DNA of 64,000 nucleotides, taken from contig CAJUSR010000001.1 in NCBI GenBank assembly GCA_910588855.1, positions 186,001 to 250,000 of the forward strand, given 5' to 3'. The notes beneath the pieces are model-generated. The model was not told where the DNA came from. It saw nothing but the letters and a program-made list of their open reading frames with translations, and ran no database searches. The position numbers and the translations under genes are program-made. This DNA comes from an uncultured Kineothrix sp. (lineage in GTDB: Bacteria; Bacillota; Clostridia; Lachnospirales; Lachnospiraceae). Below, piece after piece: positions 7,838-16,538 of the stretch; position 1 is the stretch's first letter; every line of letters begins with the position of its first letter.

Positions 7838-9160
7838 TTAATCAGATGGCGTCAGATACCGTTTGCCCATAACGCCTGCAATTCCAAAATAGCAAATATA
7901 GGCAAAGATAATGCACGCCCAGAATCCGCCGCTTAACCGGAGCAAAATATGGTTCAGGGAATTGGGCAATATGGAGTTCATTTTTCCATTCAACAACGGC
8001 ATACAAAATAAATGAAGTAATACATCCATTATCATCGGGGAGATTAATTTCATTGCTATCTGCTGATTTACAAGCCTTTCTATCTCTTTGTTGCTTTTCC
8101 CCATATAGCGCATTATCTGATGGTTCCTGACATTTTGCCCTACCTCCATAATCTGCTGCAAAGATAATATCGAAAAATAAGTAACCAAAAATATTATGCC
8201 GATACTTATTTGTGAAGTTCCCATCCACTGTTGCGAAGCCCTATCAAAAAGCTGAATTTCCGGCTGCAGCATCAATATCCCGGTGATAAAAGAACATTCT
8301 GAAAATAGAATGCACAGGCAAAAAACAGCATTGAGAATCGCAGCTGTTTTGAAGTTTGATGTTACATTTGCCATGATATATAGCCTGTCCTTTTGGTATA
8401 TCTGAAGGGATTTCATTCTCCTTTGCGCATATAGGCAGCCAAATGCCCATCTGTAAAAGGCAAATATGGATATACACAGAGGGATTACTGCAACTGATAC
8501 AGGATAAACAAGATAAGTGCCCGGCAAAAAGGTAATTCCACATACGCAGCCGATAAAGCACACAAAGCAGAAAAGAAAGAGGAATCCCCATTTTTTATAG
8601 TTTCCTATGTTTTTTTCTCTTTGGCTGTAGTTTTTTTCATACATTAGCTCCCTTATTTGCAGCTTGTCGAAACGTTGCTCCAACCGAAAAGAACACACTA
8701 TTTCAATAAAGCAAAAGCAAATCCATGTGTAAAGCATACTTTTGCCATAAAGGAATCCCCAAAGTTCCCTTTCATGGAAAAGCTCACGGAAATACCCAAA
8801 TCCAAATATGGCAAAGCCTATGGTTGTTCCCGCCAAATAGCAGCAAAAACCAATCCATAAGATTTCACATAAAAACAACCGGGTTAACCTCTTTTTTCCC
8901 ATACCTAATAATAAATAGTTTGCAAATTCCTTTGCCCGCTGCTTTAGCATGAAAGTACCTGTATATCCCAGTAAAATGATTTGGATTGCTGTAATTAGCA
9001 AGGGCATGGAAACCACTTGAAAACCAGCTAATCCCCCAATAATAGCGATGCAGTTAGATACCTCAATGATTGCCAGAAGCACGGTCATGGCAACCACATA
9101 TAAAAGATAATTTATAAAAGACCGTTTGGCATTACGGATTGACAGCTTCAGGTATATCAT
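7838..9160 (-). CDS. FtsX-like ABC transporter permease
   Basis: Integral membrane protein of 440 residues that begins MIYLKLSIRNAKRSFINYL, the typical start of FtsX/MacB-type permeases. It has about ten predicted membrane segments: the first near residues 17-40, then 48-72, 105-125 and 145-162, two around 190-235, two around 275-345, and two more near the C-terminus. No periplasmic solute-binding domain is visible. The start lies inside the end of the HTH-ATPase gene (29 bp overlap), so the two are coupled and probably form one transporter. BceB-type permeases are longer (about 650 residues) with a big extracellular domain, which this one lacks. Substrate unknown; antimicrobial-peptide or lipid extrusion is a guess from the family. 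Confidence 0.82.
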   Translation of the reverse strand: MIYLKLSIRNAKRSFINYLLYVVAMTVLLAIIEVSNCIAIIGGLAGFQVVSMPLLITAIQIILLGYTGTFMLKQRAKEFANYLLLGMGKKRLTRLFLCEILWIGFCCYLAGTTIGFAIFGFGYFRELFHERELWGFLYGKSMLYTWICFCFIEIVCSFRLEQRFDKLQIRELMYEKNYSQREKNIGNYKKWGFLFLFCFVCFIGCVCGITFLPGTYLVYPVSVAVIPLCISIFAFYRWAFGCLYAQRRMKSLQIYQKDRLYIMANVTSNFKTAAILNAVFCLCILFSECSFITGILMLQPEIQLFDRASQQWMGTSQISIGIIFLVTYFSILSLQQIMEVGQNVRNHQIMRYMGKSNKEIERLVNQQIAMKLISPMIMDVLLHLFCMPLLNGKMNSILPNSLNHILLRLSGGFWACIIFAYICYFGIAGVMGKRYLTPSD

Positions 9161-10247
9161 GGCTTCCTCCTTCCACCCACTCTATTTTCTTCAAAATATT
9201 TGCAAAAAAAGCCTGTTTGTTTTCCTGTTCCCGGTTTAAGGCGGCTTTTATTGCCCCGTCTTTCATAAACATGATTCTGTCGCAATAGCTGGCTGCCATA
9301 GCATCATGCGTGACCATCAAAATGGTTGCGCTATACTCTCTGCAAAGCATAGTAAAGGTATCTAAAAGCTGTTTGGCAGAGTGGGAATCCAATGCCCCGG
9401 TAGGCTCATCCGCAAGTATAATGTCCGGTTTTACCACAATCGCACGTGCGCAGGCACAACGCTGCCGCTGCCCTCCCGATACTTCATACGGGAATTTATC
9501 TAATATGGAAGATATATCCAGCTTTGCTGCCAAACTCTGAATCATTGGGCGAATGTTTTCTTTTGGCACCTCTTTCATTGTCAAAGCAAGTGCAATGTTT
9601 TCATAGATGGTTAAATTTTCAAGAAGGTTATATTCCTGGAAGACAAAGCCTAAATGCCTGCGGCGAAATTCCGCCGTATCTTCCTCCGGTATATCCACTA
9701 TATTTTGCCCGCTAATCCGTATCATTCCATCCGTCGGCTTATCTATCGTGGCTATCAGATGGAGCAATGTGGTTTTCCCGGAGCCGGAAGCCCCCATAAT
9801 TCCAACAAAACTGCCAGACGGCACTTGAAAACTTACATTATTCACAGCTAAAACAGAATTATTTTTTGTTTCACCCCTTGCCGGAACATTTTCATACCGT
9901 TTGGAAACATTTTCCACTTCCAAGACATTTGGGGATGCCCCATCACATTTCTTTGATTCCCATTTATCGTTTCCTAACCAATGGGTAATCACTTCCATAA
10001 GTACCTCATCTGCTTTTTCTTTCCAGTTTTCTTCAGCAATACAATCGCCCGCAAACAATTCGTTTAAAGTAATGCCCAATAAAGTACATAATGGAACGAA
10101 CAAAGACAAATCCGGCATCGACCGTCCCGTTTCCCATTTTGAAATAGCTTTATCCGTTATCCCTAATTTTTCGGCCAGCTGGTTCTGCGTCCAGCCTTTT
10201 GCCTTCCGGCATTCGGCAATAAAAGCGCCAATCCTGATTTGATTCAT
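9132..10247 (-). CDS. XRE-type HTH domain fused to an ABC transporter ATPase
   Basis: One 371-residue reading frame carries two domains usually found in separate proteins. Residues 1-65 are an XRE/Cro-type DNA-binding domain (WTQNQLAEKLGITDKAISKWETGRSMPDLSLF...). After a ~40-residue linker, residues 108-350 form an ABC ATPase of the LolD/MacB class: Walker A GASGSGKTTL, Q-loop VFQEYNLLENLT, signature VSGGQRQRCACARAI, Walker B IILADEPTGALDS and the H-loop VTHD. All catalytic residues look intact. The start codon is preceded by GGGAGGGATGAATC. It overlaps the permease gene, so regulator, ATPase and permease are in one transcription unit; the fusion may couple transport state to autoregulation (inference). 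Confidence 0.88.
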   Translation of the reverse strand: MNQIRIGAFIAECRKAKGWTQNQLAEKLGITDKAISKWETGRSMPDLSLFVPLCTLLGITLNELFAGDCIAEENWKEKADEVLMEVITHWLGNDKWESKKCDGASPNVLEVENVSKRYENVPARGETKNNSVLAVNNVSFQVPSGSFVGIMGASGSGKTTLLHLIATIDKPTDGMIRISGQNIVDIPEEDTAEFRRRHLGFVFQEYNLLENLTIYENIALALTMKEVPKENIRPMIQSLAAKLDISSILDKFPYEVSGGQRQRCACARAIVVKPDIILADEPTGALDSHSAKQLLDTFTMLCREYSATILMVTHDAMAASYCDRIMFMKDGAIKAALNREQENKQAFFANILKKIEWVEGGSHDIPEAVNP

Positions 10248-10319
10248 GATTCATCCCTCCCGTTTGCGATAAATTATAGCCACCCCACATAATCATGAAC
10301 ACCTACCAACGGTAGAGTT

Positions 10320-10544
10320 GGGTATCAAAAGGTCTTCCCGGCAGTGCCGCTTGGCAGATGGCACAAAAAATATGTGCGCGTTCCATTGTACGGAGCATTC
10401 CGATGAGCCTCTTAAGGCGAAAATCGTGTTCAGCATTGGCTTCCACGATTTTAGAGTCTCCTCTCCATCGTACAAAAGCCACTTGCACAATATTCTTTTG
10501 TGCCATCTGCCAAGCGGCACTTCCGGGAAGACCTTTTGACACCC
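10320..10544. repeat. 225-bp palindromic element, 49-bp arms (repeat family A)
   Basis: The left arm (10320-10368) and the reverse complement of the right arm (10496-10544) match at 47 of 49 positions, counted by eye. A second perfect 9-bp inverted pair (AAAATCGTG/CACGATTTT) lies in the middle. The core TGCCGCTTGGCAGA recurs in slightly diverged form at 56190-56253. It encodes no protein and lies between ftsZ and the HTH-ATPase gene. It looks like a MITE or a REP-type dispersed palindrome. Confidence 0.8.
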
Positions 10545-10557
10545 GAATCCTATAAGG

Positions 10558-10605
10558 CAAAAAACAGGCAAAAACCTCTATTCAAACAAAGGTTTTTGCC
10601 TGTTT
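10558..10605 (-). terminator. ftsZ terminator
   Basis: A perfect 16-bp inverted repeat (AAACAGGCAAAAACCT and its complement) with a 12-nt loop is followed on the minus strand by seven T. It starts about 30 bp after the ftsZ stop and ends the dcw cluster transcript. Confidence 0.85.
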
Positions 10606-10636
10606 CTCCATAAGAAAATATATTTTAGCCGCCCCG

Positions 10637-11839
10637 TTATTTCCTTTGCAGGAAATCAGGTATCTTGAGCGTCTTTTCTTCCACAGTGCTTCTGATATCG
10701 CCGGGTTTATTGATACCCGGAATATTTTTCAGGGGAGCCGTTCCCATATTACTCGGCAACATGCCTAAAGAAGAAGACACTCCTCCCGGTGCTGCCATCC
10801 CGGCGCCTCTCGAAGTTTTCCCTTGCAGGGAAGCCGGAGAAACATAGCCCGGTTTATATGTAGAGAAAGGCTGGGAGGCTTTCATAGCGGCATCTTCCAA
10901 CCCTGTTGCAATAACGGTAATCGTACAGGTATCCGCCTTATTTTCATCATACATTGCACCAAAAATGATATTTACCTCATCGCCGGCAAGGTTCTGGACG
11001 TAATCTGCCGCATCTGCCGCATCCGAAAGGGTGATATCTCCGGATACATTGATAATCACATGAGTTGCACCGGATATCGTCGTCTCAAGAAGCGGGCTCT
11101 CCACTGCCATCTTAACTGCCTCGCTTGCCTTATCGTCGCCTTTTCCGTAACCGATGCCGATATGGGCAATGCCTTTGTCTTTCATAACCGTCTGTACATC
11201 GGCAAAGTCCAGATTAATAACTGCAGGTACATTAATCAAATCGGTAATCCCCTGCACTGCCTGCTGCAACACTTCATCCGCTTTTTTCAGAGCATCCGGC
11301 ATAGTTGTACGCCTGTCCACAATCTCTAACAGCTTATCATTGGGGATAACGATGAGCGTATCCACATTGCCTTTTATTCTTTCAATACCGTTTAAGGCAT
11401 TTATCATACGTGCTTTCGCTTCAAACCGGAAAGGTTTGGTTACTACACCTACCGTAAGGATGCCCATGTCTTTTGCTATCTTTGCCACAACAGGCGCTGC
11501 GCCGGTTCCGGTTCCGCCCCCCATGCCGCAAGTAACAAAAACCATATCCGAGCCTTTCAACGCTGCCGTTATCTCTTCGCTGCTTTCTTCAGCAGCCTTT
11601 TCTCCGATTTCCGGCTTCGCTCCGGCCCCTAGCCCTTTGGTCAGCTTCTCCCCGATTTGAAGAAGTTTTGGGGCTTTGCAGAGCTGTAAAGCCTGCTTGT
11701 CCGTATTTATCCCAATAAATTCTACTCCGTCAATACTTTCCTCAACCATTCTATTCACAGCATTATTGCCTGCACCGCCGACTCCTACTACTATTATCTT
11801 CGCTGCAGCCTCAGCATCGTTTGTCTTAATCTCAAGCAA
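10637..11839 (-). CDS. ftsZ: Cell division protein FtsZ
   Basis: Tubulin-like GTPase that forms the Z ring. The 400-residue sequence has the nucleotide-binding GVGGAGNNAVNRM, the tubulin signature GGGTGTGAAPVVA, the T7 loop region NLDFADVQTVMKDKG and the C-terminal interaction peptide IPDFLQRK, which binds FtsA/SepF-type anchors. A ~60-residue linker rich in Gly, Pro and Ser precedes that peptide. The start has GAAGGAGG upstream. It is the last gene of the dcw cluster but has its own promoter. No ftsA is adjacent, unlike in Bacillus, so anchoring probably relies on SepF or an FtsA encoded elsewhere. Confidence 0.98.
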   Translation of the reverse strand: MLEIKTNDAEAAAKIIVVGVGGAGNNAVNRMVEESIDGVEFIGINTDKQALQLCKAPKLLQIGEKLTKGLGAGAKPEIGEKAAEESSEEITAALKGSDMVFVTCGMGGGTGTGAAPVVAKIAKDMGILTVGVVTKPFRFEAKARMINALNGIERIKGNVDTLIVIPNDKLLEIVDRRTTMPDALKKADEVLQQAVQGITDLINVPAVINLDFADVQTVMKDKGIAHIGIGYGKGDDKASEAVKMAVESPLLETTISGATHVIINVSGDITLSDAADAADYVQNLAGDEVNIIFGAMYDENKADTCTITVIATGLEDAAMKASQPFSTYKPGYVSPASLQGKTSRGAGMAAPGGVSSSLGMLPSNMGTAPLKNIPGINKPGDIRSTVEEKTLKIPDFLQRK

Positions 11840-11904
11840 GGTGTTTCCTCCTTCTTATACCGTTTAAACTCCAAAACTAAATTCCTTTTAAACTCCTACA
11901 TGTT

Positions 11905-11933
11905 ATCATATAATTATTTTTGTAAATTAGCAA
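11905..11933 (-). promoter_or_regulatory. ftsZ promoter
   Basis: TTGCTA and TATGAT with exactly 17 bp between them on the minus strand, 66 bp upstream of the ftsZ start, in an AT-rich spacer after divIB. It would let ftsZ be expressed apart from the upstream cluster. Confidence 0.55.
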
Positions 11934-11988
11934 CCTATTTTTCTCTTTTTTCCTAGTCTTTTTTTACCGTATTATTTTTATCCAAATT

Positions 11989-13974
11989 CTATTCTTGTTG
12001 GAACGTAATGTTTTTTGTATCCTCCGTATAGTTTTCCATCTGCAAGGTTCCCTTTTTCCCTTCCAGCTCCGGCAGGATATTTTTCAACCGAATAATCTTC
12101 TGGTCAATGTCGGAATTGGAGCCTAACATAACCCGGACTTCACCGAAAAATAAAGTCAAATCATAGGAAGAATCAAAGAATATCTTGTCCGCCATAAGCT
12201 CATATTTATTTAAAAGCTGGGTGATGTCCAAAATCCTTTTGAAAATCTCGTCATTCTCCACCGGAAGGAGTTCGTTCAGCACTACATAATTGAATTTGAG
12301 CCCTGTTACCTGGGGGATTCCCGATGTCCTGTCCTCCGAACTTTCCACCACAATCCCATCCCTGTCAAAATACATATATCTGCCAAGATATTCCACATAT
12401 CCTGCTAACGCCTTTTCATACACGCTGATACGTATCGTATTAGGGGAAAGGATATGGACATCCATTTTCTCCACGAAGGGTACCCCCTCAATCCCTTTGT
12501 TCCTATACTTTAAGGCGAGATATAAGGAATTGTTTCCATATCTTCCTCCCATTACCATATCCATTACTTCCTCATTGGTATAATGGACATTGCCGTCCAC
12601 ATACACTGTGGTTACTTCATAAGCGGTAGTAATATAACGGTAAACGGCAAAAAGGATTGAAAAAAATGCAAAAACCGTAAAGCAGATAATGACCAGGCTT
12701 TTATTCTGGACAAACCATTCCCTCAAATCAAGCTTGTCCTGATAAGCATCCTTTTCCTTTTTTTTCTCCTCTTTCGGCTTCTGGCCTATTTTTTTCCCTT
12801 TTTTCTTTTTTTCAGCGGTTTCTTCTTTTACCGGTAAATCGCCGTTTTTTACGAGCCTTAAATTAGGTTTTCCCGGTTTGCCGGCAACTTTCGGCCTGCC
12901 GGAAGGATTTATCTTATCCTTGTCCGGCGAATCCACATCTTTCTCACTGTCGGAAGTCTTCGCCGCTTTTTTTCTTTTGGTAGTTTTTCCTTTTTCCCCT
13001 TTTTCTATCTTCTTTTTGCCAGACCCGTCCTCCGTTTCCGGCCGTTTTTTCCCTGCTGTCTTCTTTCTTTTCCCTTTTTTCCCTTCCCCTGTTTTTGCCT
13101 CCGGTTTGGCTCCTTTCTTCCCCTTTTTCTCCTTTCCTGTTCCGGCAGCTCCTTTTGCCTCGGCATTGTCCTTTTGATTCGGCCCTCCTCCGGAGGAATC
13201 CTTCTTTCCGCCGGAACGGTTTTCTTCGCCGGAAGACTTTTTGGTATTTGAGCCTTCCCCTTCATCAAGATTCTTTTCCGCACCCAAAATCTGCTCTTCG
13301 TCAGAAGCCTTTTTTATATCAGGACGTTTCTCACTGCCGGAAGACTTTTGAACACCGGAACGCTTCTCTTTCCCGGAAGATTTTTTTGTACCGGCGCGTT
13401 TCCTCTCACCGGCAGATTTTTCTGTACCGGCGCGTTTCCCTTCGCCGGAAAATTTTCCCGAACCGGCGCTCTTCCCCTCACCGGCAGATTTTTCCGTTCC
13501 GGCGCTCTTCTCCTCACCAAAAGCTTTTCCCGTTCCGGCACGTTTTCCCTCACCAAAGGATTTTTCCGTTCCGGCTCGTTTCCCTTCGTCAAAAGACCTT
13601 CCCGAATCGGCGCGCTGCCCTCCACCGGAAGAATTTTCCCCGGCAGAAATTTTCTCCGGTTTGGAAGTTTCCTTTCCGCCGGACACCACTCTTGGTTTAA
13701 ATGCGCTTTTTTTGTCGGAAGCTTCTACCGTTCCGGATTTTTTCCGGGGGCTTTTTTTCTTTTTGGAATCGTTCCCACCCCCTTTTCCAGGCTTCTTCCT
13801 TCCTTCTTTCTTTTCGCCCGAAGACCCGGCATCTGCCAAAGCCGGCTTTCCCTCCTGTTTCCCTGAAGGAATTATCTCTTCGGGCTTTCCGGGAATCGTT
13901 TTTTTCTCCTGCCTATTCTTTTGTTCTATTTCCAGCCCATTATCCTGCTTTGTTTCTTTCCCATTGCCGTCCAT
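11989..13974 (-). CDS. DivIB/FtsQ-type division protein with long lysine-rich N-terminal region
   Basis: The last ~240 residues are a normal bitopic DivIB/FtsQ: a membrane segment at about 428-450 (SLVIICFTVFAFFSILFAVYRYI), a POTRA domain (YEVTTVYVDGNVHYTNEEV...) and the FtsQ beta domain. These recruit and regulate the FtsL/FtsI septal synthase. The preceding ~425 cytoplasmic residues are exceptional. They are almost entirely Lys, Gly, Glu, Ser and Arg, with about twelve copies of a 12-residue repeat at 121-264 and a further basic tract to 420. Typical DivIB proteins have a cytoplasmic tail of under 100 residues. The start lies 6 bp after the murA stop. The region is one open frame, so it is probably translated. 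Confidence 0.85.
   Translation of the reverse strand: MDGNGKETKQDNGLEIEQKNRQEKKTIPGKPEEIIPSGKQEGKPALADAGSSGEKKEGRKKPGKGGGNDSKKKKSPRKKSGTVEASDKKSAFKPRVVSGGKETSKPEKISAGENSSGGGQRADSGRSFDEGKRAGTEKSFGEGKRAGTGKAFGEEKSAGTEKSAGEGKSAGSGKFSGEGKRAGTEKSAGERKRAGTKKSSGKEKRSGVQKSSGSEKRPDIKKASDEEQILGAEKNLDEGEGSNTKKSSGEENRSGGKKDSSGGGPNQKDNAEAKGAAGTGKEKKGKKGAKPEAKTGEGKKGKRKKTAGKKRPETEDGSGKKKIEKGEKGKTTKRKKAAKTSDSEKDVDSPDKDKINPSGRPKVAGKPGKPNLRLVKNGDLPVKEETAEKKKKGKKIGQKPKEEKKKEKDAYQDKLDLREWFVQNKSLVIICFTVFAFFSILFAVYRYITTAYEVTTVYVDGNVHYTNEEVMDMVMGGRYGNNSLYLALKYRNKGIEGVPFVEKMDVHILSPNTIRISVYEKALAGYVEYLGRYMYFDRDGIVVESSEDRTSGIPQVTGLKFNYVVLNELLPVENDEIFKRILDITQLLNKYELMADKIFFDSSYDLTLFFGEVRVMLGSNSDIDQKIIRLKNILPELEGKKGTLQMENYTEDTKNITFQQE
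13183..13614. repeat. 36-bp tandem coding repeat in divIB
   Basis: About twelve diverged 36-bp units encode a 12-residue motif of the form K-R-A-G-T-E-K-S-x-G-E-G. Units near the middle are the most alike; the last four are degenerate. All keep the reading frame. Confidence 0.85.
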
Positions 13975-13980
13975 ATCACC

Positions 13981-15231
13981 TTACCCGATATTGATATCCG
14001 CTCCTAAATTGCGCAAATCCTTACAGATATTTTCATATCCTCTTTCAATAAAATGCCTGTTCCTCACTATGCTTCTGCCTTCTGCTGCCAGCCCCGCCAC
14101 TACCAAAGCGGCGCCTCCCCTTAATTCCTCCGCTTCCACATGCATCCCTTTTAGGGTTTCCACACCGTCTATATAAGCTTTATTTTTTACTACTTCAATT
14201 TCCGCCCCCATCCGCTGTAAATCATCTACGATACGGAAACGGTTTTCAAATATATTCTCTTCAATTACGCTCTTTCCCTGCGCTACGGACAAAGCTGCCA
14301 TAAGCGGAGACTGCAAATCCGTAGGGAAGCCGGGATGCACTTCCGTTTTCAGATAGGGGTATGCCTTGAGCCTATGCATCACATCTATACCGACGCCTTC
14401 CTCATTGACTGTCACACAACCGCCCATTTCCTCTGCCACAGCCAGCAAAGCCCCCAACTGCCCTGCAGGGGCGTTCTCCAAAAATATACTGCCCCCGGCT
14501 GCCAATGCCGCCGTAAGATATGTTCCTGCCACTATCCGGTCCGAAGGAACCGTATACTTCGCTTCATGCAGTTCCTTTACCCCATGAATCACCAATTTAT
14601 TGCTACCAACCCCGTCTATCTCTGCCCCGGCCGCTTTTAAAAATCCGCAAAGAGCTTCTATTTCCGGTTCTTTTGCTGCATGCTCCAAAACAGTCGTTCC
14701 CTCCGCAGTCACCGCCGCCAAAACAACATTTTCCGTCGCACCCACACTTGGAAACGGCAGTTTCAACTCTATCCCCTGCAGCCGCTTTGCCTTTGCGGTA
14801 AAAAGCCTTTCCTGTTCTTCTATTTCTACCCCCATATTCCGCAAAGCGGATAAATGGATATCAATCGGGCGGCTTCCAATCACGCAGCCACCGGGATAAG
14901 CCATCGTCACTTCCCCCAGCCTTCCCAACATCGCCCCTAAAAGCATAACGGAAGAACGCATACGCGTTACGGATTCCCCGCTCATCCTGTTGTCGTTCAC
15001 ATGCAGAGCATTCACGGTAACGGTATTGCCCGCCCATGTTACAAAACAGCCCAATTCCTGCAAAAGATTCTGCATATGGTAAACGTCCGCAATGCGGGGG
15101 CAGTTTTTAATTACACAAGTTCCTTTTACCAGCAAAGATGCGGCAAGAATCGGCAGCACCGCATTCTTCGAGCCTTGTACTTTCGTTTCTCCTCTTAAGA
15201 AATTCCCACCATAAATATGAATAGAATCCAA
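13981..15231 (-). CDS. murA: UDP-N-acetylglucosamine 1-carboxyvinyltransferase
   Basis: First committed step of peptidoglycan synthesis: transfer of enolpyruvate from PEP to UDP-GlcNAc. Of 416 residues, GSKNAVLPILAASLL near the N-terminus carries the substrate lysine, and YPGGCVIGSRPIDIH carries the catalytic cysteine that fosfomycin alkylates. Later motifs include PSDRIVAGTYLTAALA and HPGFPTDLQSP. The presence of Cys predicts fosfomycin sensitivity at the target level (inference). It occupies the place between ftsW and divIB where Bacillus has murG and murB. Confidence 0.96.
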   Translation of the reverse strand: MDSIHIYGGNFLRGETKVQGSKNAVLPILAASLLVKGTCVIKNCPRIADVYHMQNLLQELGCFVTWAGNTVTVNALHVNDNRMSGESVTRMRSSVMLLGAMLGRLGEVTMAYPGGCVIGSRPIDIHLSALRNMGVEIEEQERLFTAKAKRLQGIELKLPFPSVGATENVVLAAVTAEGTTVLEHAAKEPEIEALCGFLKAAGAEIDGVGSNKLVIHGVKELHEAKYTVPSDRIVAGTYLTAALAAGGSIFLENAPAGQLGALLAVAEEMGGCVTVNEEGVGIDVMHRLKAYPYLKTEVHPGFPTDLQSPLMAALSVAQGKSVIEENIFENRFRIVDDLQRMGAEIEVVKNKAYIDGVETLKGMHVEAEELRGGAALVVAGLAAEGRSIVRNRHFIERGYENICKDLRNLGADINIG

Positions 15232-15362
15232 TGATTCACCTTCTAAACCATTTTTTTAAATTATGACCTATTCTATATATATGGCGACCCACTTCCATAT
15301 GTACCTTGTCCAAACCGGATATCAAGCCTTATCCTGTGGATTCCGCTCCCGCCTTCTATCCC

Positions 15363-16517
15363 TTAAATGTCCTTTAACCGGATTCCTTTCGCCACGCTTA
15401 AAACAAGCCCGATTTCTATAAGCAAAAACAAAACTGCCGAACCGCCGTAGCTGATAAAAGGAAGAGAAATCCCGGTATTGGGTATGGTATTGGTAACAAC
15501 CGCAATATTTAAAATTACTTGAATGGCAATATGCCCCATAACACCAACTACCAGCAAAGCGCCGAATAAATCGGAAGCATTGTTCGCTATGACCATGAAC
15601 CTCCATATGAGCAGGAGGAACATAAGGATTACCGCTATCGCACCGAAAAGCCCCAGTTCTTCACATATAATGGAAAAAATCATATCATTCTGGGCTTCCG
15701 GCAAAAACCCCAGCTTCTGCATACTCTGCCCCAGCCCTTTGCCAAGGATTCCGCCGGAACCGATAGCATACAGGGCCTGCAATGTCTGGAAGCCCTTGCC
15801 ATTGGCATAGGCTTCCGGGTTCATCCATGCCAGAATACGCTCGCTTCTAAATCCCATGCTGCCGGAAGAAGCCGTCTTGGAAATGAAAAATACTAAAACG
15901 GCTATCGCCGCCAGCCCTCCGGCCCCCAGAATAATAAATTTCTTATATTCAGGGCTTGCCACAAACAGCATCAACGCTGCAATGCCAAAAACAATAATGG
16001 CAGAACTCATATTATTGGTAATCCGCCAAATCATCAAACAGATAGGAAGGGGGATTGCCAAAACAAGGGCAAAACCTTTTGTTGTCCGGATGCCTCTTCC
16101 CATCCGGCATACAAGGCTTGCCAAAAAGAGAATCATACCCAGCTTCGCCACCTCCGCCGGCTGCAGCGTCAAACCGCCGACCCTAATCCATCTGGTCGCC
16201 CCGTTGGCCGAATATTGCAGCCCGGGGATTAATACCATCAAAATCAATACCGCCGAGCCAATGTATGCCAGCATGGAAAAACGCTCCCAAAAATGATATG
16301 GGATATTGGCTACCACAATCATTGCCCCCAGCCCGATAATCGTTGCCATTACCTGTTTTTTTAAATAAAACGTGGATTCATGCCCCTGCATATTCGCTTC
16401 ATAGCAACTGGTAGAGTAAATCATGACCAGGCCAAACCCCAGCAAAAACAATACAATAAACAAAAGGCTATAATCAAAATAGTTCTCCGTCTGCCTTCTT
16501 CTTTTTCTTTCCGCCAC
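15363..16517 (-). CDS. ftsW: FtsW/SpoVE-type SEDS peptidoglycan glycosyltransferase
   Basis: Polytopic SEDS protein that polymerises lipid II in complex with a class B PBP. The 384-residue protein shows about ten membrane segments, the family motif ATRWIRVGGLTLQPAEVAKLG, a periplasmic loop with GFQTLQALYAIGSGG and GKGLGQSMQKLGFLPEAQNDMIF, and a C-terminal GISLPFISYGGSAVLFLL. The basic N-terminus (MAERKRRRQ) is cytoplasmic. FtsW and SpoVE cannot be separated by sequence alone here; position in the dcw cluster beside two class B PBPs supports a septal or spore-cortex role. Confidence 0.93.
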   Translation of the reverse strand: MAERKRRRQTENYFDYSLLFIVLFLLGFGLVMIYSTSCYEANMQGHESTFYLKKQVMATIIGLGAMIVVANIPYHFWERFSMLAYIGSAVLILMVLIPGLQYSANGATRWIRVGGLTLQPAEVAKLGMILFLASLVCRMGRGIRTTKGFALVLAIPLPICLMIWRITNNMSSAIIVFGIAALMLFVASPEYKKFIILGAGGLAAIAVLVFFISKTASSGSMGFRSERILAWMNPEAYANGKGFQTLQALYAIGSGGILGKGLGQSMQKLGFLPEAQNDMIFSIICEELGLFGAIAVILMFLLLIWRFMVIANNASDLFGALLVVGVMGHIAIQVILNIAVVTNTIPNTGISLPFISYGGSAVLFLLIEIGLVLSVAKGIRLKDI

Positions 16518-16538
16518 TTTTTCCGCCCCTTTCCTGAT

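Noticed and set aside
7652..7936. Plus-strand open frame of 94 codons opposite the spoIIGA promoter and ABC permease end
   Set aside because: It crosses the permease terminator and 3' end, has no good ribosome binding site and matches no family I know; best read as antisense noise.
10293..10571. Frames of 60-90 codons on both strands of the palindrome between ftsZ and the HTH-ATPase gene
   Set aside because: They exist because the element is palindromic; the products on the two strands are near mirror copies without motifs.
13005..13994. Several long open frames on the other strand and frames of the divIB repeat region
   Set aside because: The low-complexity Lys/Gly-rich repeat suppresses stop codons in all frames; only the frame continuing into the membrane and POTRA part makes sense.
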